From: Toxotes chatareus
Lineage: Eukaryota > Chordata > Actinopteri > Toxotidae
Direction: 5' to 3'
Length of the DNA: 64,000 nt
Assembly (NCBI GenBank): GCA_016801885.1
Contig: CM028889.1
Span: 5,805,501-5,869,500, forward strand
In this document: positions 40,201 through 51,800 of the stretch, piece after piece
Layout: every line of letters starts with the position of its first letter
Numbering within the stretch: the stretch's first letter is position 1
The notes under the pieces: generated by a model
Told to the model about the DNA's origin: nothing
Database searches by the model: none
Seen by the model: the letters and a program-made list of their open reading frames with translations, nothing else
Made by a program: the position numbers and the translations under genes

Positions 40201-41183
40201 TAGACTCTGAGCCCTCAGCCTCACATCCAGAGGGAGACTTTGGTCTTTCAGCAGCTGAGGATACAGACATGCTGCCAAGACCTGAGGACATAGACCAGGT
40301 TTACAGAGGACAGTACAGACAAGAATCTGGAGAATACAACTTTGGTTAAACAGGAAAGTGCATCGCTGAGATTAAAATAAAAAAAATCTCTTACACTCTC
40401 AGTCAGGAAAGCAGCAGCACAGAGAGCATGGTTACAAAACATGGGACACATACTTATAATAATGTTGATTTTATTTTTTTAAAAAAGTTTGAGAGAGAAA
40501 GAGAGAAATCAGTTAATCAACAAAATACATATAAAAAGTGTGAAAGGAGAAAGGCTCCTGAAATCACGTAAAAGCACAAATAACAGAACTGACCTGCTGA
40601 ACAAATGAGACGGGCTTCATTCCTGCTTGGCGAGGATCACATGAGGCGACATCAAGCACCACTTTGAAGGATTTCTGCGCCCCCTGCAGGACAACACATG
40701 CTATGGACTGTGGACCCAAAATCACCACAAACACTCAAATTATGGGTAAGGGGAGATTTGGAAATGTAAGGTGAAACTCCTCTCAAATGACTGTTAAATT
40801 TGGTGTAAGGCATCTGATGACTGAACAGGTAGTTTAATGAAACGTGAAAAGTTTAGAAGGGAAATGTCTGTTTGGTCTTTCCTCTGAATTGTAGTGAAAC
40901 TGGTATAACGTTGCACAAAACTGAAATACTAATGTACCTAAAAATTGTACTTAATTACAGTATTTGAATGAATGTACTTAGTTACAGTCTTTTATCAAGA
41001 TTTACATTTGCAGATGTTTGAAATTTTCCTGATCCTGAGGCCCAGTGCAAAGGTAGGTTGAATAAAACTGCAACTCACCTGTGTGATTTCTTGTGTGATG
41101 TGTGCAGCCAGGTTCTGCAGTGAACTGTGGGATGAGACTCTGATCCCCCTCACTCTGGGATTCACATGCTGCAGAGAACTCAT
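37223..41183 (-). CDS. Alanine aminotransferase-like protein, tandem copy B, lacking the PLP lysine and with a long C-terminus
   Basis: Predicted 524 aa. Minus-strand exons: 41183-41079, 40683-40594, 40281-40173, 40062-39929, 39494-39251, 39161-39082, 38972-38836, 38600-38426, 38344-38189, 37648-37536, 37454-37223. Intron positions and phases match copy A one for one, so the two arose by tandem duplication. Landmarks are LQHVNPRVRGIR, VLAACLYPQLL, GVLTPVPCPHTLP, YISNPGNPTGHVQ, VDEVYQDSV, SFHSLSSACMGECG, LRAGFMEVVNMD and HHLRLC. Ser295 (codon 38852-38850) stands where active ALT has the PLP Lys. The Asp for the pyridine nitrogen is kept (Asp253), unlike copy A. The last exon is 232 bases against 91 in copy A and adds a polar tail of about 45 residues ending DVEITY. 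Intron 5 starts with GC, and intron 4 has a weak donor (gtataa). Likely a pseudoenzyme; function unknown. Confidence 0.9.
40925..40990. repeat. Fragment of the same dispersed fish repeat, copy B intron 1
   Basis: Contains AATGTACCTAAAAATTGTAC and a following GTACTTAGTTACAG, opposite in orientation to the piece at 35208-35310. Confidence 0.45.
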
Positions 41184-42589
41184 CGTCTTCTTGCTGAAAT
41201 GACACTGAAGAGGTTCCAGAGTTGCACAAGGTTGGAATCGAATCCTTTTTGCAGCTCTGGGTTCTTACATGTGAAGGAAGGAGGTGACTGGTTAACCAGT
41301 CTGTCACTGAAAATGTTAGTGTCACTCAGCTCCTCCCGTTTGATGAATAATCCGTGAGATTCAGTTTGTGGTGCATTTAAACACACACACAAAAAAACCC
41401 TGATCTCTAAGGTGGACTTTGTATATGTGAGACTTTTCCTAATATTCACATTCAAATGCTCCTATGCTGTGGCTCCAGATCATGTTTCAGATGTGAAAAG
41501 ATCCAAAAAACAAACTTTGATAAACTGCCATTTTTCTTTCACTACAAGCAAACACTGAAGATTTTGAAGACTTCTGACACTTTAAAATAAAAATGGCTGA
41601 AAAGAACCTGAAATATTTATTGGACTGTTTCAGTTGTGTATTTATCAAGAAATGTTATATTTCCTATTTTCCATGGAGTTTAAATTTCATATTTTTTAAA
41701 CTGGTCTGTCACAACATCCATTTGTCATTTTCAAGATTGCATTTCCTTTTTCAGTTTCCTTTTATTTACTTTTTTTTTTAACAATTACTTATGGCCTAGT
41801 TTCTGATCATCCTGGTTTATTTGCCATTTACTTTTAATATTAAACACTTTGCTCACGAGACAAAACAAGAAACTGACTACACAATGTTTATTGTTGTCTC
41901 ACGGAAATACAAACAGTTTGTAAACAAAAAGCATCGGTGTTTATTTCCTGGAAAACACAACTGCATTTTAACGTCTCTTTGATCGTACAGGTGGACATTA
42001 ACCTCCAGACCAATCACCGCTCACTGAGCGTGTGGGGGGCGGGTCGTACAGGTCAGGTGGCAGGTAGTAGATGTGGAGAAGCGAACGCTGTATTTCATGG
42101 TAAAATAATGGAAAATGTCCAAATATTCGGTTAATCTCAGCTGATTGAGCAGGTGAATCGATCCATGAAGGTTAATAGTGTGTGTCTGTGTTGTTGTGTT
42201 CATAATACTGAACCACATGGATGCAATTTGTTGAGATTCTGATGTTAATTAATTAGCCACATTGTTGACGGGTGAGACACAGGCTCAAACTCAGAGATGG
42301 TTCCAGCTTGTTCCTGACTGTTTGAAGTGACTGGGGAGACGGAGAGGACCGGTACACTCTCCAGACCTGGACTATCTCCAGATCAGGAAACTCTCCAGAC
42401 CTGGACGCTCTTGCGCTTTTGCCGCCTGCACGACCGCCATTTTGGACCTCGGCTGTTCCTCCACCATTCTCCATCTTTCCATTGCTCGTGCTTCAGGTGA
42501 CACCCCATGGACAGGTGAGTGCACTGAATTTGAGTTTTATTTTGGAAGCTTGCAAAACAATGTGCTTGTATTTACATTTTATCTTTATT

Positions 42590-42853
42590 CACACTCACTG
42601 GGCACTTTGTCAGGAACACCACACTGACACTGGTCAGTTCCTCACTTCCTCTGAGGTTCTGCTCCACGTTGACATGATTCATCACATCATCAGCCACATC
42701 CCAAAGGTATTTACCATCAGACCACCACCAGCCTGGACTGTTGACACAAGGTAGGTTGGGTCCATTCATGCTATTGATGCCAACAGGATAATTGGATAGT
42801 TGGATGAACAAGGAGGTGTACAAGTGTTCCTAATAAAGTGCTCAGTGAATGTA
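42590..42853. mobile_element. MITE with matching inverted ends
   Basis: The left end holds CACTGGGCACTTTGTCAGGA and the right end, reverse complemented, holds CACTGAGCACTTTATTAGGA. The element is about 260 bases with a non-coding centre. This end type is very common in fish genomes and is usually placed with non-autonomous DNA transposons. Confidence 0.75.
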
Positions 42854-42899
42854 CTTATACTCAGGGGGAAATATTGTATCTACCAGTGCTGTGTACAAG

Positions 42900-43250
42900 T
42901 AGAACTGAAACAAATAAGACGATTAATCAGTTAGTCCACAACAGACAATTGATTGGCAACTGTTTTTTTTTATAATCGTTTGTGCTTTTTTGATGTAAAG
43001 ATGTCAAACATCTCATGGATCCAGCTTCTCAAATTTGAGGATTTGCTGCTTTACCTTTTAATTAGTTTGATAATTGTTTTGATTGGACAGAAGGAGTGTT
43101 GTGAAGGTGTCTCTGTGGCTGTAGGTAACTGTGATTCTGACTGTTCTCTGAATTTTTACAAACCAGACAATCGATTGATTGATTGATTGATTAATCAATA
43201 AATCACCAGATTAATCAGAAAATAATCATTAATTGGAGACCAACATAAAA
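42900..43250 (+). repeat. Dispersed repeat of the ATTAATCGATT type, copy 1
   Basis: Has ACGATTAATCAGTTAGTCCA, GGATCCAGCTTCTCAAATTT and GAGGATTTGCTGCTTTACC, with a GATT tetranucleotide run at 43168-43195. Further copies are at 48280-48570, 49200-49500 and, inverted, 49640-49812. Confidence 0.6.
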
Positions 43251-43519
43251 TAGTTAAAAAATGAGCTCCACATTGACCAACTACAGCAGTAAAATGCTCT
43301 TTACCCAACTGTGCGTGAGTGATCAAAATCTAATGATACAATACTCTGTCCAACAGTAGAACACTCACAGGGCCCATTTTTTTCTTCATTCGAAGTCAAA
43401 TTCTCACTCAGATCTGCAGCTCCGCTCGACTTTATGAAGCTTTATAGTGGGTTTCTGTCCACTACCTGTTTAGCAACAAACAGCAGACAGACACAGTCAG
43501 GGATCAGCTGGTGAACATT

Positions 43520-43690
43520 GTGGAGGTGACACAGCAGGACAGTGACCCCAGTAAGTCAGAGCTCAGGCCTTAATCCAGCTGAGATGCTGTGGGATGAGCT
43601 CAGAGTGGCGTTCACACCAGACGTCCTGAGAATATGGCTGAGCAGTTCTGTGGTTCTGTAAGAAGAACGGTCCAATTTGCCAGACAGGGT
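43520..43690 (+). mobile_element. Second Tc1-family transposase fragment
   Basis: AATCCAGCTGAGATGCTGTG and TTCACACCAGACGTCCTGAG follow the 3' part of a fish Tc1 transposase that differs from the one at 10187-11192. Stops are present; it is a relic. Confidence 0.65.
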
Positions 43691-44569
43691 CAGTGAGCAC
43701 AGCCTTAGTTTTGGTCTTTGAACAGACACAGAGGTTCCAGTCCTGACAACCTCGCTGTGACGACAAGATGACAGGAAGCTGCACACACGGTGTCCAGCTG
43801 TTGTTCAGTAAGAAGCAGTTGTAACTAAATTATTGATATTACCTTATTGTCTGAGTGGTGATTATGTGGGAAACATGTCAGTCCTTCGGCTCTGCAGATG
43901 TTTGTCGACACTTTTTTCTCATTTCAGTTTTGGAAACAGTGAATAAGTCAGTTTCCCCTCTGAAGTTGCTGACACTTTTTTTTTCTTAATATTTTGTTGT
44001 GTAAAGCTGCTCAGGTTGTTATTTTCAGATTATCATCAGCTAAGAACGTTAGTTGCAAACTAACTTCTGCCCTTTGTCGTCTCAGATGTGAATGATTCAC
44101 TAAAGTTACATCAAGCAGGCTTAAAACCAACCAGCAACCCTTTAATATCAGTATTCATGTCAGTATCAAACGATGGTTGTGGTTGTGTATCTGACAGAGT
44201 TTACCAGCGTAGGAATTTTCAGTATCGAATGTCCCTGAAAAACAAAGTGAAACAGGATTCATGCACAAAAACGTGCGTTCCAATTGGTGCATTAAAATGA
44301 ATTTAGGTCTTTTGGTATCGATGCTTAAATGCATGCAAAATGACTTTCAAAAAGTATAAAACAAAAAGATGCCGATTATTTTTCTATTGACTGAGGTGCA
44401 GATTCAGCTGATAATTCTCTGTAGGTTCAGGAGTCTTTTTCCACACTACTTATTCTTCAAGTAGTAATTTGCATCTTAGCATGCTAACATGCTAAACTAA
44501 GAAGGCGACCATGGTGTGCATTGTATGTGCTATATTTTTTTGTAATAATAACAATAATAATAATAATAA

Positions 44570-45300
44570 GTAGCTTTATTTGTGTATCACCTTTCATAGA
44601 AAGAAATACAGCTTAAAGTGCTTTACAATAAAGAAATTAAATGCATTGAGCTTCACACATGAAAGTACATACATAACGTAAGAACATAATGTAACATAAG
44701 ATGGAAAATAAAACCCACTTGATTATAATAAGATAAAAATAAAGATGAAAATAGAATACATAAAATGCATATAACAACATAGAAAATAAAATCCACTGCA
44801 TAGTAATAACAGTAAAGTAAAATAGAACACAGACTGCATAAAATGAAATAAAGAAGATCTAAAAATGAAAAAATTTCAGGCCTGTATCTGAAAGGTCCTA
44901 GCTGGTTAAAGACTGAAGTGAAGCAATAAGTTTTAAGCTTTCTTTTAAAAATATTTACCGAGCTGGCATCGCTGGTATCTGTGGGTAATGTGTTCCAAAG
45001 CTTTGGAGTGAAATTGACAAAGGCTGCATCTGTTTTTCTGATTTTCTATGGGCTGTTGCTGTGAACCTCCAGTAAACCAGCAGCAGATGATTGCAGTGTT
45101 CTTGAAGGTGAAGAGTGAACAAGGGAGTCAGCAGACAGCAGTGTAGCTTGAGCATAGTCTTTGTGTGTAAGACGGCCTTAAAGTTAATTCTAAATGTCAT
45201 AGGAAGCCAGTTCAGCAGCTGGAACTGGGCTAATTCACTTGCTCCCCTTGGTTGGTTGATAAATGAACTGCAGAGGTGAATGAGCTGAAGTCTCTGGTTT
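44570..45300 (+). repeat. Long dispersed repeat with AAAGTGCTTTACA motif
   Basis: Begins TAGCTTTATTTGTGTATCAC and continues through TTAAAGTGCTTTACAATAAA, GTGTTCCAAAGCTTTGGAGT and ATAGGAAGCCAGTTCAGCAG. The same order of blocks occurs in a common fish repeat. No intact frame; family not identified. Confidence 0.55.
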
Positions 45301-46899
45301 TTTTTGTTTGTTTGCTTTTGTTTTTGTTTTCTTGGGAGGCCAGAAAAATGTTAAATACATTAATCAAGTCAGTTTGAAATAAAGGCATGAATCAGTGTTT
45401 CATCTTCTTTTAGATTTATAGATGGTTGTACTTTAACCTTGTTTCTAAGGTGGTAAATTTATGGTTTCATCACCTTGAAGTTTAGATCTGAATCTAACAC
45501 TGAGAATTCATTTTCCAGATCAGTTTTGACCTTGTTTAACTTGCTCATCCTTTCATTTATTGCCAAAAGACAGATAGTAGTGATGAAGTTAATAGCTGCA
45601 CCATCATTTGGCAGTGCTGAGTCAGTGGAGGAGAATAATTTTCTAGCTTTCCCAGGATTCTCTGTAATAATCTTGGAAATGTATTTTGTTCTTTGTGTAT
45701 GTGACAGTGACCTGTGAACCTAGTTTCCCTCCACTTTCTCTCAGCTGTCTGACAGATTCTCTTTATCTCATTAACACAGTTATTGTTTAACCAGATTCTG
45801 TCAGTCGATCTGTTTTTAACCTTCAGTGGAGCAGCAGCATTTGAAGAAGGTGACATTTTCAACCATGTCATTTAAAGAGCAGTCACACCTTTATGGCTCA
45901 GAAGATCTGAAAACATTGGTCACTCGATTACTGAAACATTATCAGTGTTTAACCAACTGTTTAACTGATGAGTGGATTCATTTACGTGTTTAGTGAGTTC
46001 AGAGCTGTTCTGATAATTCTCAGGCTTGATGGACTAGAAGATATTAAAAAAAAAAAAAAATTGGGAATGTGCAGATCTTGAAAAATCCAGGCGTGGAAGG
46101 ATTACATGAAAAATTAGTGGGTTCTTCATACACTGCTTCAGTTATCCAGATGTGGGTCTATCTTTCGGTAATTGGTTAATTTTATTAATAGGACTTATTG
46201 TTATGTACAGCTGGTAAGTGCGGACATAAATGTGAGATAATGTCTGTAAATTCATAAAAAATCTTAGGCCTTGTTGTTTGTTTTCCGTCATTCTTCGGCT
46301 GTAAAAACGTTATTCACTGCAGCAACCCTGAAAAAAAATCTGTAAAATCTCTATTAAAGTCTGTTAGTTACGCCTCGGTGAGTAAATGTTCTGTTTAGTT
46401 GCTGCTGATTTTGCTTTACATATGCTGTATTTCATTTCAGTCTCAAAATGACAGTGCAGGCGGGCGACGTACATGAAAGAGATTTATTTATTAAATGGAA
46501 ACTTGCACAGGATTTGTAATGCAGAGTAATAATACTGGACAGTTAGCATAGATACAGAGAGAAAACACAACTTGGGTCAAATTGCCTAATACACAATGGC
46601 TATAGGCCAAGAAGATGACCTTTGCATAGAAGTCCCTACTCAGTGCAGTGGCAGCGTAGGGAGAAAAAGAGAGGTTTGTGTCTATGGGGACATTTAAAGG
46701 GAGCTCCAATACACAATATTAATTTCTACATAAAGTTACAGTATCTTCAATCTGAAGTCTGTTATCATTCTTTTATTATGTTCTTTCATCTATTGAAACA
46801 GGATCTACACCTGTCTGATAAATAAAAGAAGTTATATACAATGAGAAATTAGACCGGGGGATGATGGGAAGGCGAAGTAGCTACAGGTGAGGAGGTGGG

Positions 46900-47330
46900 G
46901 GGAGGGGGGGGCCTTATTAGATATGAAGCCATGCAGTGGGTTGAATCAAAGCTGTTTTTGGCAGATCCAGGACCAGTTGAGCCGCAATTGGTTGATTAGA
47001 GCCAGATGACGGGAGCTGATCCTGGTCGTGTGGTTCAGATGTGAGACGTGAAATCTGAGCCGGCAGGTAAAAAGAGTGCTTTGCTAGTTTTCTGTGATAG
47101 CCCTTGTTTGTCGTGTGTGTGTGTCCAATCAGAGTGAACACACCTCGGCCCCTGTGCAGGTGACATCCAGGGGGCGCTGTCTTTGAAGGTAGTATACATA
47201 TATTTAGAGCCCTTTGAAGAAGTATTAAAGACCTTCTCGTGTGGTTTGGTGAGGATTTGTTCAACAGTTCGTCCAGTTTGTGCTCTCCCAGGTAGGAAGG
47301 TCTGTGATAGGAGCCCCACCCCCCACCGCC
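46900..47330 (+). mobile_element. Possible solo LTR of a retroelement
   Basis: About 400 bases with a TATA-like site (CATATATTTAGAGC near 47205) and, 25 bases on, ATTAAA, a weak polyadenylation signal. This is the promoter-then-polyA order of an LTR. Ends, target duplication and a coding body were not found, so this is tentative. Confidence 0.3.
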
Positions 47331-48279
47331 ACCTGAGGGCCGAGTTCATGCGATCACCAAAAAACAGATTTGGTCTTGATCAGGAGGAACAGACTTCAGT
47401 CTTTGAATCCCTTTAAACCCATTTCATGAGTAGTGGTCTGAACCGAACGAGTGGATTCCTCCTTCAGTTTGTTAGCAGTTTTCCCTCAAAGGGGCCACTG
47501 TTCCAGTTGTAGAGAAATCAGTGAGTCTTATGCTTTCTGAAACATCAGAGTAACGATATTCCACAAAGCTCAACATCAAAGGCACATACATGATATTTCC
47601 TTTTTGCTACGTGTGCCCACTGCTCCCTTTTTCCATCCAGATAAAGAGGTTAGTTTTTTTTCCCCCTTCCATTTGTGTAACCTGAGTTTTCTTCTCCCTT
47701 TTATCCTGTTTTTCTTACTAAAGCCTGAAACACAGTAAAAGCAGATTTGATGAGGTGATGATCAGGGCCTCTTTTCCACTGGCATTGTTTACATTTCTAT
47801 TTGAGTTTTGTGGCACTTTGGACCAAAACCAGAGCCATTTTGCATTTTCTAAACTCATCAAGAAGCTAAATCTGACCTGATCAATCCCAAGAGAGATTTG
47901 TTCTCAGCGTGTTTTTTTTTTATTATTTTAATCTTTATTCTGCTGTTCAGTTTTAATCTGACAGGATGAGCTGAAAATGTAAAATTTGAGTATTTATTTT
48001 TGGCTTTTTGTTGTGGTGGCAGTTGGCCAGCAGCACATTTGTGATAATTAGGTGACATTTGCTGCATGAAGTGTCTCCCAAGTGACTCGACCAGACCAAC
48101 CCGTGATATGAACTGCAACCAGTGATTAATTTCATTACCAATCAATCAATCTGCTGCTGATCCTCTTGATAAATCGGTTTGGTCCATGAAATGTCCAGTA
48201 ATATTTTCTAAAGCTCAGGTGGAATCTTCAAATAGATTTTTTTGTTATTGTGATATTAAAATGATCCTTTTATTATCGC

Positions 48280-48570
48280 AGATAGAGCTGCAGCGAACAA
48301 TTAATCGAATGTTTGGTATTTTTGCCTAAAAAAATAAAAAACAATTATTCAGTCAATAGCCGACAGTTAACTTTCTGTGAGTGGACTAACTGATTAATTG
48401 GCTTATCATTGTGGTTCTAATCGCATGAGACAAAGAAAAAAGCAAATCCTCACAATTGAAAAGCAGCAACTTTTTAAAAAGCATCAATCAGTAATAAAAA
48501 TTGGTTGCCAATTAATTTTCTGTCAGTGAAATTCAGAACTCTGTCGTCTGAACTGTGTCAGAGAAAATTT
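48280..48570. repeat. Dispersed repeat of the ATTAATCGATT type, copy 2
   Basis: Contains GCAGCGAACAATTAATCGAA and ACTGATTAATTGGCTTATCA. Diverged copy. Confidence 0.5.
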
Positions 48571-48710
48571 CTCTAATTCACTCTTAATGTGTTTCAGCCT
48601 GAAGTCTGTGATTGTTTTTATAGCTTAGTTTTGTGAGTTTTATTTTTTGAGTCCATGAGATCCTCCTGTTTGTCACTTCCTCTGCTGTCAGCGCAGATAG
48701 AATCTCACAT

Positions 48711-48716
48711 TTTATT
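48711..48716 (-). terminator. Polyadenylation signal of the PLC-gamma gene
   Basis: AATAAA on the minus strand about 160 bases after the TAA at 48878-48876. A second one lies at 48638-48643. Confidence 0.45.
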
Positions 48717-48875
48717 GTGAAGGAACACGGTTATTTCCTCAGTTATAAATGGATTGCATGTCGCTGCTGTAGAAAGCCTCTTCGTTCCTTCAGGCCATCA
48801 CGACTCAGCACTGGTGGCAGCAAGTGTCAGGCACCAGTTGTGTTTGAGCGTAGCGCTCTCTGGTGGACGAGAGGA

Positions 48876-51800
48876 TTAACTGCGCTTTGCTGCCACCTGC
48901 TGCCTCAGCTTCTCCCTCCTCTTCTTCTCCATCAGCCTGAAAAAGAAAAGTATGTGTTCTTTGTGAACAGTTCTGTTATGTTTTTGTGTTCAGATGAGAA
49001 AATAAAGTTTTTATCAGTTTTAAGTTAAATCAATAAACCAATAACAGGCGATAAGGTAAATTTAGCTAAAATCATTGACTTCAAAATTTGAAAATGTTCT
49101 CTGTGAAAATGTGGCGTCAGTGTTTTAAACACACAGAACCTCTGTTTTGTTAGATATATATTATACAGGAAATGCAAACATTAAATTACACAAAAAATAA
49201 GAGCTGAAACAATTAGTTGATTAATTGATTTGGCAATTGGCATCAAATTACTGTGCAACTATTTTGATAATCGATTCGTAATTAGACAAAAATTGCAAAA
49301 ATCCACTGGTTCCAGCTTCTGAAATTTTCAGATGTTTTTTAGTCTCTGTGATAGTAAACTGAAAATCCTTAGATTGTGTAATCATTGGTTGAACAAAAGA
49401 TATTTTAAGATGTCACCTTGGACTTATTGGAACCTGTGATGGATGTTTTTGGCTGTTTGCTGATGATTTTTTTTGACCTAATAATAAGTTAGTTGTTGTC
49501 CCATTAAAAAAAAAAAAAAAAAAAAAAAAAAGGTGATGCTACTAACAAGCAATTTCATTATTTAATGACCTGTCAGTTGCTTTTTGAAATGATTACTCTA
49601 GTCTATAAGTGTTTAAAGTTCAGGTTCAGCCCATGTTTACCTTCACACAGCTTGTTTTGTCCAAAACCCAAATATATTAAACTTACAGTGATATAAAACA
49701 GGAAAACCTCACATTTGAGAGGCTGGAACCAGAAGACGTTTTGTCAACATTTTTATTAACTAATTAATCAATCAATCAATTAATCAATGGAACTGTTTCA
49801 GCATCACTAATAAATCCAAAATACATGGAATTTACTAATCAGTCTGCTCGTTTCATTCCTCTGTGTTGTAGGATCAGTCACCTGCGGTTCCGAGCTTCCA
49901 CCAGCTCACTCAGCTGGTCCTGAGCCGCTCTCAGCTCCTCCAGACTCTGCTGGTAGCTGAGGTCAGCTGAGCCCGACCTCTCTAGGAGGGAAACCTGGTT
50001 TGACAGCTCGCTGGTTCGATCCCGCAGCAGCTGGATGGACGTGTACAGGTTCTCGTCGTCTTCCTCCTGCAGCCACAGTGAAGACGGTGAGTGTAGCACA
50101 GAGGTCGTCAACAGAGAGCAGGGCTGGGTGACGACTCACTATTATAACCACACAGCGAGAGTATAATCATTCTGTGTTACAGTTATGCCTCCATGACAGC
50201 GACAGCCACAACCAATGGGTTTATGTTTTTGGGTCGTTCTTTACTGAATAACGCGGTGAAAATGTCACAGTTGTGAAAAAATTCAGAGTCCGTGCAAACT
50301 GGACAAAAATCCAAACAAAATGAGGATTTTTGTTTTAAAGTTTCTATCAATTGGCTAATTTTATGTGATTTTTGATTAATGTATAAATTAAATTATTCTT
50401 AATTATATTGTGATATTGATTTGAACTGAATCACCCAGCCCTCAGTTAGAGAGAGACACTGAACTGTTTGGTACCTTTGCATTGACGATCTCGATGTGGA
50501 CCAGAAGTGACGCCAGCTCCAGCTCCTCACTGTAGTAGTTCTTCAGAGGTACACTCCTGTAGCCTGACAACACACAACAAACACAATCAACACACAGAAC
50601 AAAAGCTTCTCAGAAAGGAGCTGGAGCCTTACTATAAGAATAATTTATAAAACACTATTTATCACAGAATTTTTTTTTGTCACTGAACATAAACCACAAT
50701 TTTGTCTTGTATCACAGAACACTCACCTGTTCGGAGTGGACGGACAGGATAGGTCGCCTGAGCCAGGAAGTTCGGGTCACTGAACATGTCCTCCTCATAG
50801 ACGGTGAAGCGCAGAAAGGAGAAGGTGGGGTTATGGACGTCAAACACAAACTGCTTCTGCACCCACACGGGATTCAGACCGTTATCGGCTGGAAGAGTTG
50901 AGAGGAAGAGACAGTTAGGACTCCCTGTGCGACGTGAGGGAGCGTAATTGTGGGCTTTTGGTCACCGTGCAGAAGCTGCCTTACCTACGACGTCTGTCTT
51001 ACACTTGCAGCTGTCGTAATCAGCTCCACAGATCTCCACCTCCACGAAGGGACAGACGATGCTGCGGCCATTTTTAGGCAGATGACGGGCCCCCAGCACC
51101 TGAGGGAAGGAGGAGGGACTGCGTCATAGCTGCGTGTGACAAGACTGTCTAAACAACACAAATCTCACTAGCGTTTCAGTCCAAGCTAAGGATTTTGTCT
51201 TGTTCTCTCTGTGGTGAGTCTGACCTGTATCTGGATGGTGATTGGCTCCACGTGCAACGTGTCCTTGTCGAAAGGGTCAAAGGCGTCGTCCCTCATGATG
51301 TCGGGCTGGGGAACGTAGCCGCTGCCTCCTCCCAGCATGAAGAAGGCCTGGTTTAGCTGCATGGGTTTATCTACGAATAGACAACACATCCCAGTTCAGG
51401 AGCTCGACTGTGTCCTTTGTAGGACCTGAAGACTGAAAAGGTTTCACATGATGCAGTCAAGCGGCATCATATGAAAATCAAAGCATTCTGTGACCCCTCA
51501 CCACAGGCTGATTATGTCAACAGACTCCTCACTTAACTCTGAGCTGGATGCTGCGTGTGTTCTTTAAGTTGAACTATTGTGAAGGTTACAGCATATACAT
51601 GGCTACAGCATGAGTCAACGTAAGTTCTGCCTCTGACTCAGTGTTTTCTGAATGTTTTGTCCTTAACAGACTCTCTGCATCTTACCAGAAGCTGAGGAAC
51701 ACACACTGACCTGGGGTCTGGAAATTGAGTGCGACCAGCTGGGAGCCGCAGAGCCACATGGGCAGCGGGTCATAGTTGGACGAGTCCAGTCTCTGTCCTC

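Larger units (their letters stand above)
41190..48700. other. Repeat-rich intergenic DNA between copy B and the PLC-gamma gene
   Basis: No coding exon recognised. It contains a MITE, Tc1 debris, copies of an ATTAATCGATT-type repeat, a long dispersed repeat and a possible solo LTR, each listed separately. Confidence 0.6.

Noticed and set aside
43168..43201. Possible short regulatory palindrome
   Set aside because: A GATT tetranucleotide run inside a dispersed repeat explains it.
44955..45200. 81-codon minus-strand frame
   Set aside because: It lies inside a dispersed repeat with matching blocks in many fish genomes and shows no protein family.
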